From positions 248,001 to 312,000 of the forward strand of contig UESW01004767.1 of NCBI GenBank assembly GCA_900491605.1: a DNA stretch of 64,000 bases, written 5' to 3'. A program made the translations under genes and the position numbers. Within the stretch, counting starts at the first letter, position 1. The number at the start of each line of letters is the position of its first letter. Below the pieces are notes generated by a model that made no database searches, had not been told where the DNA came from, and worked only from the letters and a program-made list of their open reading frames with translations. This stretch comes from Calamus simplicifolius (Eukaryota; Streptophyta; Magnoliopsida; Arecales; Arecaceae). This document shows positions 35,285 through 46,842 of this stretch, one piece after another.

Positions 35285-37100
35285 CTAGGCTTTAATGGCC
35301 AGATGAGGTTGATATTGAATGTCATGCTCACTCAGTTCAACAACCCATTTGGTCATTCTCCCCGCTGCTTCTGGGCGATGGATAATCGCCTTAATGGGTT
35401 GGTCAGCCAGAACAGTGATAGTGTGCGCTTGAAAATATGGCCGCAGCTTTCGGACCGATGTCACCAGGGCCAGGACCATCTTCTCGACTCGAGTATACCT
35501 TGTTTCAGCATCTTTGAGTAGTTTGCTGACATAATAAACATGTTTTGGACTTTGTTCTCCTCTTTGATTAGCACCGAGCCAACAGCATTTTCAGAGATTG
35601 CCATGTATAGGCTCAGTGTTTCCCCTGGCTTCAGGCTACTGAGGAGAGGCGGTGAGCCGAGGTATTTCTTAAGATCTTCAAAGGACTTCTGACAGTCTGG
35701 GGTCCATTGAAAGTTTTTGGCTAACCGAAGATCTTTGAAGAAGGGGAGGCACTTCTCAACTGACCCCGGAGGGGCCATCTGACGCAGGGCCTGGATCTTT
35801 TGGGGATTTTCTTCGATGCCTCACTAAGAGACCATGAAGCTCAGGAATTTCTCGAAATTGACCCCGAAAGCATACTTGGTGGGGTTGAGCTTCATCTGGT
35901 ACTTTTGAAGTGCCATGAATCTCTCCGCAAGGTCCTCGACATGTTGGGACGCCTTCTTGCTCTTTACCAGCATATCATCAACATATATCTCCATGTTCTG
36001 ACCGATTTGCTCTTTGAAGACTTTATTGACTAGCCTTTGGTAAGTGGCACCTGCATTCTTTAAACCAAAGGGTAACAATAAATACCTCGGTCGGTGATGA
36101 AGGCAGTTTTCTCCTCGTCTTCGGGTGCCATTCGGATCTGATTGTAGCCCGAATAGGCATCCATAAAAGTCAGCATTTGATGGCCTGAAGTCAAATCCAC
36201 GAGCTGGTCGATCCGCGGAAGAGGGAAGCTGTCTTTTGGGCAGGCCTTGTTGAGGTCGGTGAAGTCAATGCAGATCCTTCATTTGCCATTTGATTTTTTC
36301 ACCATGACCATATTCGCCAGCCAATCGGGATAATTAACTTCTCGGATGAATTTGGCTTTGATGAGCTTGTCTACTTCTTCTTCGATAGCCTTTTGGCGTT
36401 CAGGGGCGAAGCTCCTTTTCTTCTGTTTGATTGGCCGAAATATCTCGTCCATGCTGAGGCAGTGGACCAGGACATCTGGGCTGATCTCGAGCATATCCGA
36501 TGCGGACCAGGCGAAGACATCAGCGTTCTTCCGAAGGAATTCAATCAATTCTTGCCAAAGATTTTCTTCCAGCTGTGACCCAACCTTTATAGTTCGGTCA
36601 GGCCGAGCTTCGTCAAGTGGTACTTCCTCCAATTCTTTGATTGGCTCTCCTCGTTGCTCAACAAAGTCTTCCCGAGCATCTAGCCCATCCACCTCGGGCT
36701 TTTTGGACTGAAGGTCGGCGATAAAGTAATGCCGAGCTATGATTTAACTTCCTCGAACAACCCCCACTCCCCATTCGGTGGGAAACTTCATAGCAAGATG
36801 GGGAATGAAAATGATGGCCTTGAGAGATATTTGCCCTGGCCTACTGAGGATGGCGTTGTAAGGAGACTAGAGCTTGGTTACAAGGAAATCCATGAGCATA
36901 GTAGCCACGCAGGGCCAGGTGCCGACTTGGACCATCAGAGTAATAACTCTCTCAGGGATTATGGAGTCACCCGTCCCACTAGGGTGGACTCCACGGCCCG
37001 AAGGCTTTTCATCTGAAATTTCAATCTCACAAAGGCATTAAAGTACAAAACATTAACGGAGCTGCCACTATCAATCAAGATGCGGTGTACATCATAATTA
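35285..37100 (-). pseudogene. protease - RT - RNase H (Tat-like gypsy)
   Basis: The protease motif LIDSGSSVNVLYFNAF is near 37085-37035. The RT begins in the 137-residue open piece 36692-36279 (VFAWSASDMLEISPDV, PERQKAIEEEVDKLIKAKFI), continues through shifted frames, and has the palm motif IYVDDMLVKSK near 35985-35955 with both Asp residues. RNase H1 occupies about 35778-35285 (KMVLALVTSVRKLRPYFQAH). At least six stops or shifts interrupt the polyprotein. Confidence 0.78.
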
Positions 37101-38804
37101 TTCATATTTAAGGATACAACCAGAGCATCATTATGGGGGTACTATACCTCCCGAAGGTCTTCATCAGAAAAAGTGAGTTCATCAATACGAGCCTTCTTTG
37201 GCGGATTTTCCTCCTCGCCTGGCCAAGAAGATGGGGAGTCGGCCGCCGCTATCACATTGACATTGCCTATAACCGAGGGATTTGGCGGAGGAAGCTGGCG
37301 AGGCTCGGGTTGGCGATTCTCCTCATTGTTCGGCTCAGGGGTCCTTTGAACTGGTCCAGTCTGCCCCATCGGATTAATCGCTCAATTTTATTCTGGAGCT
37401 GTCAATAGTCCTCGGTGTCGTACCCATAATCTTGATGAAAGCGACAGTACTTGGTCGAGTCCCTCTGAGTCGCATTGCCTTGGAGAGGAGGCCGAGGAAT
37501 TTGCCGCTCGATCTCCATCAGGATTTGTGTTCTTTGCGCGGTGAGGGGAGTGTAGCGGTCAAACCTTCGAGTTGGACTCTGGGTTCGATCTCGAGGTGGC
37601 GGTGGAGGAGCTCTCTGGTGGCGAGGGGGGATCGTACGGCGGTAGGCTCATTGCTTATCTGAGCCCTTTACCTCCTTCTTCTTCAGCTACTCGACTTGAG
37701 CTGATCTCCTTGATTCTTCAACCCTGGCATACTTATCTGCTAGGGACATCATGTCTGAAAGGCTCTTCGAGTAATTAACTTCCAGAGCCAAGTAGAAGTC
37801 TCCTTCCTTCGATACCCCTCCCACCAAGGCAAACATGGCTACCTCATGGTTGAGATGGTCGATTTTCAGGAGGGCCGTGTTGAAACAACCAAGATAATTT
37901 TTTAGGGATTCCTCCTCTCTCTGCTTGACCTCAGAGAGGGAATCGGATCTTCGTCACTAGCGATGACTGCTGACGAATTGGCTGATGAGTAAACAGCTCA
38001 GTTCGTCGAAAGAATCAATGGAACCTGGCTTCAGGCTGTTGAATCAGGTTCGGACGTATCCCCTTAGAGTGAAGGGGAATGCTTGGCACAGGATCGTGTC
38101 CGATGCTCCGTGAAACATCATAATTGATCTGAAGCTGCTTAGGTGGTCATCGGGATCAGTGGATCCATGGTACGGGTCGATGGTAGGGAGCTTAACATGA
38201 GGGGGAATCACTTCCCCCATGATCCTCTCGAAAAAGGGGATGCCCTGCTCTACTTTCGATTGGGATGAAGGAGCTTGTCTAGCGGCGTCTAATTCTTGAC
38301 GCCATTCTCGATGCATCTCCTACATCTGTTGCCTGATCCCTTCATCCAGAGTGGTAGGAGGGATCGGGCGATGAGAAGACGATAGCGGTGTTGAATTCTG
38401 GGAGGACACTAGGGAGGGGAACGAACTCGCATAGATTTGAGCGGGCTCTTTCCTTCAGCCTGCTGCGGCACCGGCCTTGCCTTCGTGGGCTGGTGATAAT
38501 GATCCGCCACCTTAGGTGGATCAGAAGAAGAGATCGCTGGCAGAGCAGGGGTAGCGGCCTCTCCATGAGGCTGAGAAGCAGGAACGGCAGGATCAGGAAT
38601 CGCTTGGAGTCCCTGGACCAACTGGGTCAGTGCCTGGACCTGCTGAACCAGAGTAGCGAACTGGTCTAGCATTACCATCGTTGCCAGCGGTGAAGGAGTT
38701 TCAGCTGGCGGCGGTGGCGAAGGTACCATACCGCTAATTGGATCAGGCCTTTGGGAGGCGGCCTAGTCTTGAGCCTCGGATGTGGCTCTCTTTCGATTAG
38801 CCAT
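37101..38804 (-). pseudogene. gag polyprotein (Tat-like gypsy)
   Basis: Starts at the minus-strand ATG at 38804 (MANRKRATSEAQD, then a stop). A Pro/Ala/Gln-rich N-terminal arm with a short coiled-coil-like stretch (LVQQVQALTQLVQGLQ) spans 38729-38409. The capsid core reads IDPYHGSTDPDDHLSSF ... FPFTLRGYVRTWFNSL (about 38200-38030). The end includes KYCRFHQDYGYDTEDY (about 37440-37395), the usual modified zinc-knuckle region of this lineage. Several stops are present. Confidence 0.75.
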
Positions 38805-38869
38805 TAGAGGACGCTTCTTCTGGTTTTTGAGTCTTGTCTCATGGGTTACAAATTTATGGGACTTGAGGC

Positions 38870-38888
38870 CCTTTCTCTAGCACCAATC
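38870..38888 (-). other. probable Tat-like primer binding region
   Basis: Minus strand reads GATTGGTGCTAGAGAAAGG directly after the LTR end ..GCAGCAACA. It resembles the TTGGCGCTAGA..GG leader start of Tat-type elements. The cognate tRNA was not worked out. Confidence 0.45.
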
Positions 38889-38989
38889 TGTTGCTGCGGA
38901 AATCCATTCTCCGACTTGGGTGTGCTCTGGCTCCGGGTCCAAACACCGACCTCGACGCCCGGGATGGAACCTGCAAGATAGTCCATATG
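38889..38989 (-). repeat. Tat-like LTR, inner 101 bp
   Basis: The 3' end of the leader-side LTR, between the primer region and the inserted gypsy element. It continues at 46843 after the insertion. Confidence 0.6.
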
Positions 38990-39997
38990 TGTAACCCCCA
39001 TAAATTATTATGGGGAAATATAACTCTTAGTATTTATTTTTGGGAACACCTGACATCTTGACTCCCTTCTGACGTTTAGATTCCCATCGCGACGTCTGGT
39101 TTCTTGGGTTTTCGCGTGTCGGATGGGTTCCCATCTTCTATTGATCCAAGGCGTCGCGTGGGAGAATAAAAGGAGTCGAAGGATGACTCCCTCGTTCACC
39201 CTGACGCACACCTCTTCCAAGTAATCCCTTGCCCATCCTCTTATTGCCCGAGAGAGAGAGAGACAGCCGGGAGAGAGAGAGAGCCCAAGAGAGAGAGAAA
39301 GAGAGAGCGAGAGAGAGAGACAGCGCGTGAGAGAGACACAGAGAGAGAGACAGGGAGATAGAGAGAGTGATGAGAGAGCCGGCCGGACGAACCTTGGTTC
39401 AGGCCCGGCGGCGTGCTCGCCGCCGCGCCGGGCCTGAGCCTTGGCCGGCGACCCCGCCGGTGCCGGGGGAGGCGTCCGGCGGGGTGGTGGTGGAGAGAGA
39501 GAGGAGAGAGAGGGCCAATTGGCCCTCCTCTCGCACGGTGGCGGAAGCCGGTTCGGGCCTGGCGGCGTGCTCGCCGCCTCGCCGGGTCCGAGCTTTGGCC
39601 TGTCACCTCCACCGGCGCCGGGCATGCGTCTGGTGGAGGTCCGGCCGGCCAAGGTGGCCGGCCGTGCCGCCGGCACAGTGATGTGCCGCGCGGATCGTGA
39701 GAGAAAATTAGGGAGATAAGAGAGAAATTGATGAGATAGGAGGGGAGGAGGTGGCTGGCCACGACGGCAGCCGGTTCCGGTCCGGCCAACGGTGGCCGGA
39801 CTGCCCCCAATTAGCCGAAGACGATGCCGGCATAGTAAACATCCGTGCGGACGATTATCATGTGAGAGAGAGAAATTGAAAGAGAGAAAGGGAGGAAGGA
39901 GGCCGGCCGCGGCGGCGGCCGGCTCCGGCCCAGCCTCCGGTGGCCGGGCCGGACGGGATTAGGTCGGTGGCGGCCCTAGTCGCCGGCCAGAAGCTGT

Positions 39998-40021
39998 CCC
40001 CTGTTTTGGGCAAAACAGGGG
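39998..40021. promoter_or_regulatory. perfect 10-bp inverted repeat in LTR GC-rich block
   Basis: Arms CCCCTGTTTT and AAAACAGGGG with loop GGGC. The 3' LTR copy (about 45470-45493) has one change in the inner pair. Confidence 0.6.
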
Positions 40022-40710
40022 AGCGGGGGGATGGCTTAGGTTGAACCGGGCCGGCTGGGCTGGCCGGTTCAGGGCTTTTGGGCCGTGCAGGGGTGAGTTT
40101 TGGGACTGGTTTTTGTGCCCCGTAACGGGCTGGGATTAGCAAGAAAATTATATGGTTAGAATCTGGGTGAATTCTAGTTTCTTGGGGTATTTTTATTTCC
40201 CCAATCGGGTGTGTATAGTGGGAGATATTCGAGCCCAAAGTTGGGTCCGTGAACTAGTCTGGGTAGGGTCTTAAGGGCCATTTATTAATTAGATTTCCAT
40301 GAATTAATTATGTACATTGATCCTGTAGTCCCAGACATCTGATTAGTTGGTTCATCATTTGGATTATGCGAAGGAGGTAAGTAAGACTATTATGCAATTT
40401 AATTGTTTAATTAATAAATTGAGTATATACAGTTTGCATGCATTTTTATAAATTAACTGATTGTCTATGTAGCATAGAACTGTGGATTTCAAATGAACAA
40501 TTATATGATTATAATGATTGGTAAGAAATGATTTATTGATGTATATGCCAGAATTATGATTGCCTGTACGGCATGTTTATATTGAGGTGATTATATGCAT
40601 TTCCTTGTACTGTGCAAAACACTGTGAGATATTGTGAGATACAGATGCATGATGCACATGAGATAAAAATGTTAAATAGATTTATATGTGTCACCGCGGT
40701 TCTCCTTTAC

Positions 40711-40855
40711 TATGGCCCCACACATTGTAGATGTGTTCTGTATGATTTTTATGGCCACATACATCGTAGAGTGTGTTCTATTATGGTATGGCCTCACACA
40801 TCGTACAATGTGTTCTGTGGATATTGATGGCCACACATCTGGAGGATGTGCTCTG
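40711..40855 (+). repeat. about 37-bp tandem array in LTR
   Basis: Four degenerate units of ATGGCCNCACACATC.TA.A.TGTGTTCTG. The same array is at about 46183-46327 in the other LTR. Confidence 0.75.
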
Positions 40856-41298
40856 ATTGAGGTATTGCAGGGCCGTGGGTCACATAGAAAATCTATAATT
40901 ACATAAACAGTGAGTTTGCCAGACTATATATTCTGATGATTATCAAATATTCAATTTATGTTAAGTTGACAAATGCATATGTTGATAGCATGTTAAATAT
41001 AATATGATTGTATAATAGGCTTACTTATTGAGTGTAAACTCATTAAACCTTCACCATATTTTTCAGAGCCTCAGGGTTGATGATGGATGTGTGCAGATTG
41101 ATGGAGCTTCCAATAAATAAAATAAGAACCATTGCATTGGTGTAATCCTATTATGTTTGTGTGTAGGGCTTGTTGTAGCCCAACTTTATTAGCATGATTT
41201 GGATGTAGGGTTGGATACCCAAAACTTATAACTATCAATTGTATTATGGTTAGTTTTCATATTTATTGCCGATTGAATCGTATATCAAGATTTTAAGA

Positions 41299-41323
41299 CG
41301 CCTTGCGTGCCCGGCACGCAGCG
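41299..41323 (+). promoter_or_regulatory. U5 inverted repeat, large-LTR 5' copy
   Basis: CGCC, TT bulge, GCGTGCC, C, GGCACGC, AGCG. One outer pair is lost here; the 3' copy is perfect. It ends 42 nt before the LTR terminus. Confidence 0.62.
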
Positions 41324-41372
41324 GGTTGTCACCTAGCTCAAAAATTTTGGGTCTGGGGCGTGACAGCTTTAA

Positions 41373-41384
41373 TGATATCAGAGC
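41373..41384 (+). other. primer binding site, one mismatch
   Basis: TGATATCAGAGC, a one-base variant of the Met-initiator site TGGTATCAGAGC, 7 nt after the LTR end. Confidence 0.75.
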
Positions 41385-44300
41385 TCAGGTTATGACCCTA
41401 GGGACACGGACATATTGACATGATAACAAGTAGAGAACATATGACCCTAGGGACACGGACATATTGACATGATAACACATAGAGAACATATTTTGATGAC
41501 ATTATACTTAGGGAAACATGACACTTTAACTTAGGATGATATGGAGACAATTTGACTTTCAAGGAATTTCATGAATTATGCTTGGAAGCTTGAAATTTAA
41601 AGTTTACCAAGATATTAATTGAATTACAAATTTGATAGGAATTGAGAATGAACCATCGCAAGCCAATGATATTATGTGGGCTCCCTGGCTGGTAGCCTTG
41701 ACCAGTGGGGAGGCCTAGGGGCTTCTAGAGGTTTTAGCTCCGTCAAACTTATTGGAGATGATTCGTAGCAGTTTCAGACCTTTAAATAATATGGAAGATG
41801 AAACTTTAATTGGATATGCAATAAAAGACGGATGAATATATGGAATATGATATAATAGTTGAAAATTGCAATTGATGACTAATATGACTAAGATAACATC
41901 ATTATGTCCATATTGCAATTGTGTTGATAAGTGGATTTGGAGTTAGTAAATCTAAATTTGAATGTGGATGTATATAATGAATTTTTATAGTGGAACTTAC
42001 ATTGTTGACATTATAAGTTTAAGATTATGAACTCATCTGCTGGTTATAGGGATGATTAATATTGATGATATTTTGGGAATGGAATAGTTAATTACATGTT
42101 TTTGATCAATCACAATTGAGTACTTTCTAAATTTGAGTCTGGATGGATAAGTATATTTAGTGAATTTTACTAAGAAAACTTTTATTATGGATATCGCTTA
42201 TTCGAGACTGATTGTTAAATTGCTAGATATGGAGATGATTGATATTGATGCTAATGAAATAGTTGACTGTATATTATATCTTGATGGACCATTTAGGAAG
42301 AATATAAAATTTTAAATTCTGTGACAATTACTATTTAAGTTTTGAGAGTAGTAGACGCTATTAATCTTTAGAACTGATTTTGGCTATAAATGATCAAATA
42401 TTTATTTGGTAGAAAGTGAAAGATTTTAGCAATAATGAGAATAAGATAAACTCCACTGATAAAGAATTTCATGGGAATTTGCATCTGCTAATAGATTTTT
42501 AAATCAAGATATCTATTCATTAATTTATTGTGCATACTTATTGTACCTTCTTCATAATTCATATGTAGGCATCTTTCTTTAGGATGGATAAATTATCAAT
42601 CAGCCATAGGTGGCATAATTATTGTTAAGAAAATAGAAGGAAGATGATTTTATTGTTGATTATTATCAGTGATAGATTATGGTTAAGGGTATATCTATTA
42701 TCACTTTCAAGTCATAGAGAGATTACTATAATTTTCAATTATGTCTTTCGGATGGTAAGTGCATTTTCAATCTTTATTGACCTTATAAGTCTTGTATCCA
42801 TCTGAGCTAGATTAGTGAAGTCACTTTGAGATATTTGAAGGGTTTAAATTAGTTGGTCATGTTGTGGCATGAGACATTGCATAATCTATAGATGATTTTG
42901 ATAATCATTAGTAATAAAATAATTGATTCAAGAATTTGAATCATTTAAATTACATTATTTATTGAGGATATACTGACCTATTCAAGAGAAATTGATTGGT
43001 TATGGTGGTATTATTGATAAATATGAAGGAGATCAATTAATCATACTGATGATTAATGATGGCACTATTATTTAAAGAAATTAAATTAGTTGATTATGAT
43101 AATTATGAAAGATATCCTAAATGATTGGCATAATGTTCATTGATGTTAGCTTGAAGTATTCAAGAGTGAAACCAAGTATGTTATGATGATTGAAATAGGT
43201 GTCGTAATGATTACTGGCACATTCAACTATATATGAGTTGAGAGAGCATTGGAAGGAAACTATCTTATATCTAATTCAAAAGAAATACTTCTTAAGGAAT
43301 TCAATTTTATTTGGTAGAAAGATCAAATTAATTTTGAAAGTTGGATATGTCATTTGGGTACTTGGGAATGAAATAAAAGTTTGCTAGTGAGTGTCTTTAA
43401 TAGTACAAAATTGTGGACATTTAAATTCGAGGATGAAATTTTTGCGGGATAAAATGTTAATATTTATTTTTGGTTTAATGGTAAACGCGTAAATTGAGTC
43501 TGAACCCAATTGTCTTACTCTCCTAATTGATGATGTTTTCATAAGGCTTAGTGAATTAAGCTGAATTTCTGTCCGGCCTTCCACCCTCAAATAGATGGAC
43601 AACCTGCATGAACCAATTAGATTTTGATGATATACTGTGAGCCTATGTGATGGATTTAGAAAGTGCTTGGTGTACTTCATACCCTTAGTGAAATTGCTTA
43701 TTTTAATGATTACCAAGCCAACATTCAAATGGATTCAGTTCAATTGTCTATGATATAAGGTGTAGATTCCCTTCATGTTGAGATGAGGACAATTTTGGAC
43801 TGAGCTGGTTTAGCAACTATGAAGAGTATCGTTAATTAAAAAGCAGCTTCATGTAGCTCTGAGTCAATAGAAAGTTATGTTGATGTTAAACAGAAAGATT
43901 TGAAATTTCATGTTGAAGATCATTTGGAAGTTTTTCTAATCAACGATGTGAATGAGATTTGTGTTAGAGGTGATTTGGGTCACAATGCATTGGGCTATTT
44001 GAGATTTTGATCAAAATATAGGAGGTGGCTTATAGCTTAGCACTACCTTCATTACTCTTTGGGGTGTTTAATATGTTTCATATCTTTATGATTGAGGAGG
44101 TGTATTTCAAACCCCCGTTATGTGTTAGAACTTGAACCAATTTAGCTTAAGAAAGAATTAACCTATGAAGATCATCTTGTGCACATTGTGGACCGCTAGG
44201 ATTAAGTTTTGAAATGGTGTAGTATTCCTTATGTCAAAGTTCAGCGGAGTAATTATTCTGAGAGGGAGATTATCTGGGAGTTTAAGGAGAATGAAAAAGA

Positions 44301-44446
44301 AACATCCACAATTATTTGTATCTTATTACAGATCAACGATGTATCGATGACGGTGATTTTTGAATGAAATTTAGCTGATTATGAGATAGAAAATTTGGAT
44401 TTGTATTCTATTTGATATATATCAAATTTTGAGGACGAATTTTTAT
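41385..44446 (+). pseudogene. highly decayed interior of the large-LTR gypsy element
   Basis: No open frame above about 110 codons. The first 2 kb is AT-rich with faint pol traces. Near 43270-43450 is an untranslated 3'-type block (ACTTCTTAAGGAATTCAATT .. ATTTGGTAGAAAGATC .. TTCGAGGATGAAATTTTT) that also occurs in the element at 61.4 kb. Beyond it, at about 43555-43760, integrase fragments (GLPPSNRWTT-type reading, AYVMDLESAW) align with the Tekay-like integrase at 14.5 kb. At about 43820-44320 the C-terminal/chromodomain region of the same gene is recognisable through many stops. A coding remnant following a 3'-end block suggests a rearranged interior. Confidence 0.6.
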
Positions 44447-44458
44447 AAGGGGGGAGAA
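44447..44458 (+). other. polypurine tract
   Basis: AAGGGGGGAGAA immediately upstream of the TG of the 3' LTR. Confidence 0.85.
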
Positions 44459-46837
44459 TGTAACCCCCCGTAAATTATTATGGGGGAATGTAACTCTTAG
44501 TATTTATTTTTGGGAACACCTGACATCTTGACTCCCTTCTGACATTTAGATTCACATCGCGACGTCTGGTTTCTTGGGTTTTCGCGTGTCGGATGGGTTC
44601 CCATCTTCTATTGATCCGAGGCGTCGCGTGGGAGAATAAAAGGAGTCGAAGGATGACTCCCTCGTTCACCCTGACGCACACCTCTTCCAGGTAATCCCTT
44701 GCCCATCCTCTTATTGCCCGAGAGAGAGAGAGACAGTCAGGAGAGAGAGAGAGAGCCCAAGAGAGAGAGAAAGAGAGAGCGAGAGAGAGAGACAGCGCGT
44801 GAGAGAGACACAGAGAGAGAGACAGGGAGATAGAGAGAGTGATGAGAGAGCCGGCCGGACGAACCTTGGTTCAGGCCCGGCGGCGTGCTCGCCGCCGCAC
44901 CAGGCCTGAGCCTTGGCCGGCGACCCTGCCGGCGCCGGGGGAGGCGTCCGGCGGGGTGGTGGTGGAGAGAGAGAGGAGAGAGAGGGCCAATTGGCCCTCC
45001 TCTCGCGCGGTGGCGGAAGCCGGTTCGGGCCCGGCGGCGTGCTCGCCGCCTCGCCGGGCCCGAGCTTTGGCCTGTCGCCTCCACCGGCGCCGGGCAGCGT
45101 CTGGTGGAGGTTCGGCCAGCCAAGGTGGCCGGCTGTGCCGCCGGCACAGTGATGTGCCGCGCGGATCGTGAGAGAAAATTAGGGAGATAAGAGAGAAATT
45201 GATGAGATAGGAGGGGAGGAGGTGGCTGGCCACGACGGCACCGGTTCCGGTCCGGCCAACGGTGGCCGGACTGCCCCCAATTAGCCGGAGACGACGCCGG
45301 CACAGTAAACATCCGTGCAGACGATTATCATGTGAGAGAGAGAAATTGAAAGAGAGAAAGGGAGGAAGGAGGCCGGCCGCGGCGGCGGCCGGCTCCGGCC
45401 CAGCCTCCGGTGGCCGGGCCGGACGGGATTAGGCCGGCGGCGGCCCTGGTCGCCGGCCAGAAGCTGTCCCCTGTTTTGGGCGAAACAGGGGAGCGGGGGG
45501 ATGGCTTAGGTTGAACCGGGCCGGCTGGGCTGGCCGGTTCAGGGCTTTTGGGCCGTGCAGGGGTGAGTTTTGGGACTGGTTTTTGTTCCGTAACGGGCTG
45601 GGATTAGCAAGAAAATTATATGGTTAGAATCTGGGTGAATTCTAGTTTCTTGGGGTATTTTTATTTCCCCAATCGGGTGTGTATAGTGGGAGATATTCGA
45701 GCCCAAAGTTGGATCCGTGAACTAGTCTGGGTAGGGTCTTAAGGGCCATTTTATTAATTAGATTTCCGTGAATTAATTATGTACATTGATCCTGTAGGTG
45801 CCCAGACATCTGATTAGTTGGTTCATCATTTGGATTATGCGAAGGAGGTAAGTAAGACTATTATGCAATTTAATTGTTTAATTAATAAATTGAGTATATA
45901 CAGTTTGCATGCATTTTTATAAATTAACTGAATTGTCTATGTAGCATGGAACTGTGGATTTCAAATGAACAATTATATGATTATAATGATTGGTAAGAAA
46001 TGATTTATTGATGTATATGCCAGAATTATGATTGCCTGTACGACATGTTTATATTGAGGTGATTATATGCATTTCCTTGTACTGTGCAAAATACTGTGAG
46101 ATATTGTGAGATACAGATGCATGATGCACATGAGATAAAAATGTTAAATAGATTTATATGTGTCGCCGCGGTTCTCCTTTACTATGGCCCCACACATTAT
46201 AGATGTGTTCTGTATGATTTTTATGGCCACATACATCGTAGAGTGTGTTCTATTATGGTATGGCCTCACACATCGTACAATGTGTTCTGTGGATATTGAT
46301 GGCCACACATCTGGAGGATGTGCTCTGATTGAGGTATTGCAGGGCCGTGGGTCACATAGGAAATCTATAATTACATAAACAGTGAGTTTGCCAGACTATA
46401 TATTCTGATGATTATCAAATGTTCAATTTATGTTAAGTTGACAAATGCATATGTTGATAGCATGTTAAATATAATATGATTGTATAATAGGCTTACTTAT
46501 TGAGTGTAAACTCATTAAACCTTCACCATGTTTTTCAGAGCCTCAGGGTTGATGATGGATGTGTGCAGATTGATGGAGCTTCCAATAAATAAAATAAGAA
46601 CCATTGCATTGGTGTAATCCTATTATGTTTGTGTGTAGGGCTTGTTGTAGCCCAACTTTATTAGCATGATTTGGATGTAGGGTTGGATACCCAAAACTTA
46701 TAACTATCAATTGTATTATGGTTAGTTTTCATATTTATTGCCGATTGAATCGTATATCAAGATTTTAAGACGCCTTGCGTGCCCGGCACGCGGCGGGTTG
46801 TCACCTAGCTCAAAAATTTTGGGTCTGGGGCGTGACA
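44459..46837 (+). repeat. 3' LTR of the large-LTR gypsy element
   Basis: Near copy of 38990-41365 with the same internal order. It has a few single-base changes, small indels and one or two extra GA repeats. Donor-like GT at 45848-45849, acceptor-like AG at 46537-46538. It is followed by the target duplication ATATG. Confidence 0.92.
46771..46795 (+). promoter_or_regulatory. U5 inverted repeat, large-LTR 3' copy
   Basis: Perfect arms CGCC, TT, GCGTGCC, C, GGCACGC, GGCG, ending 42 nt before the LTR terminus. Confidence 0.65.
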
Positions 46838-46842
46838 ATATG

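Larger units (their letters stand above)
38990..41365 (+). repeat. 5' LTR of the large-LTR gypsy element
   Basis: Starts TGTAACCCCC and ends GGGGCGTGACA. From the left it contains a (GA)n-rich stretch (39250-39370), a GC-rich block (39370-40130) with an inverted repeat at 39998-40021, a GGTAAGTAAG donor-like site (GT 40377-40378), a tandem array (40711-40855), a TTGAGTGTAAACTCATTAAA block, an acceptor-like TTTTTCAG (AG 41065-41066) and the U5 inverted repeat. Long open frames in the GC-rich block are compositional. Confidence 0.92.
38990..46837 (+). mobile_element. complete gypsy element with large LTRs and decayed interior (probably non-autonomous)
   Basis: 7848 bp with TG..CA ends and a perfect 5-bp target duplication ATATG (38985-38989 and 46838-46842). 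LTRs are 2376 and 2379 bp with only scattered differences. The PBS is a TGATATCAGAGC variant at 41373-41384. A purine tract precedes the 3' LTR. The 3.1-kb interior has no usable ORF but retains recognisable fragments of a Tekay-like integrase and C-terminal region. It sits inside the LTR of the Tat-like element. Confidence 0.92.

Noticed and set aside
39241..39810. Long overlapping open frames on both strands in the GC-rich LTR block (also 44737-45312)
   Set aside because: Pro/Arg/Ala/Ser-rich readings on opposite strands arise from GC-rich and (GA)n composition; they lie inside an LTR and show no domain.
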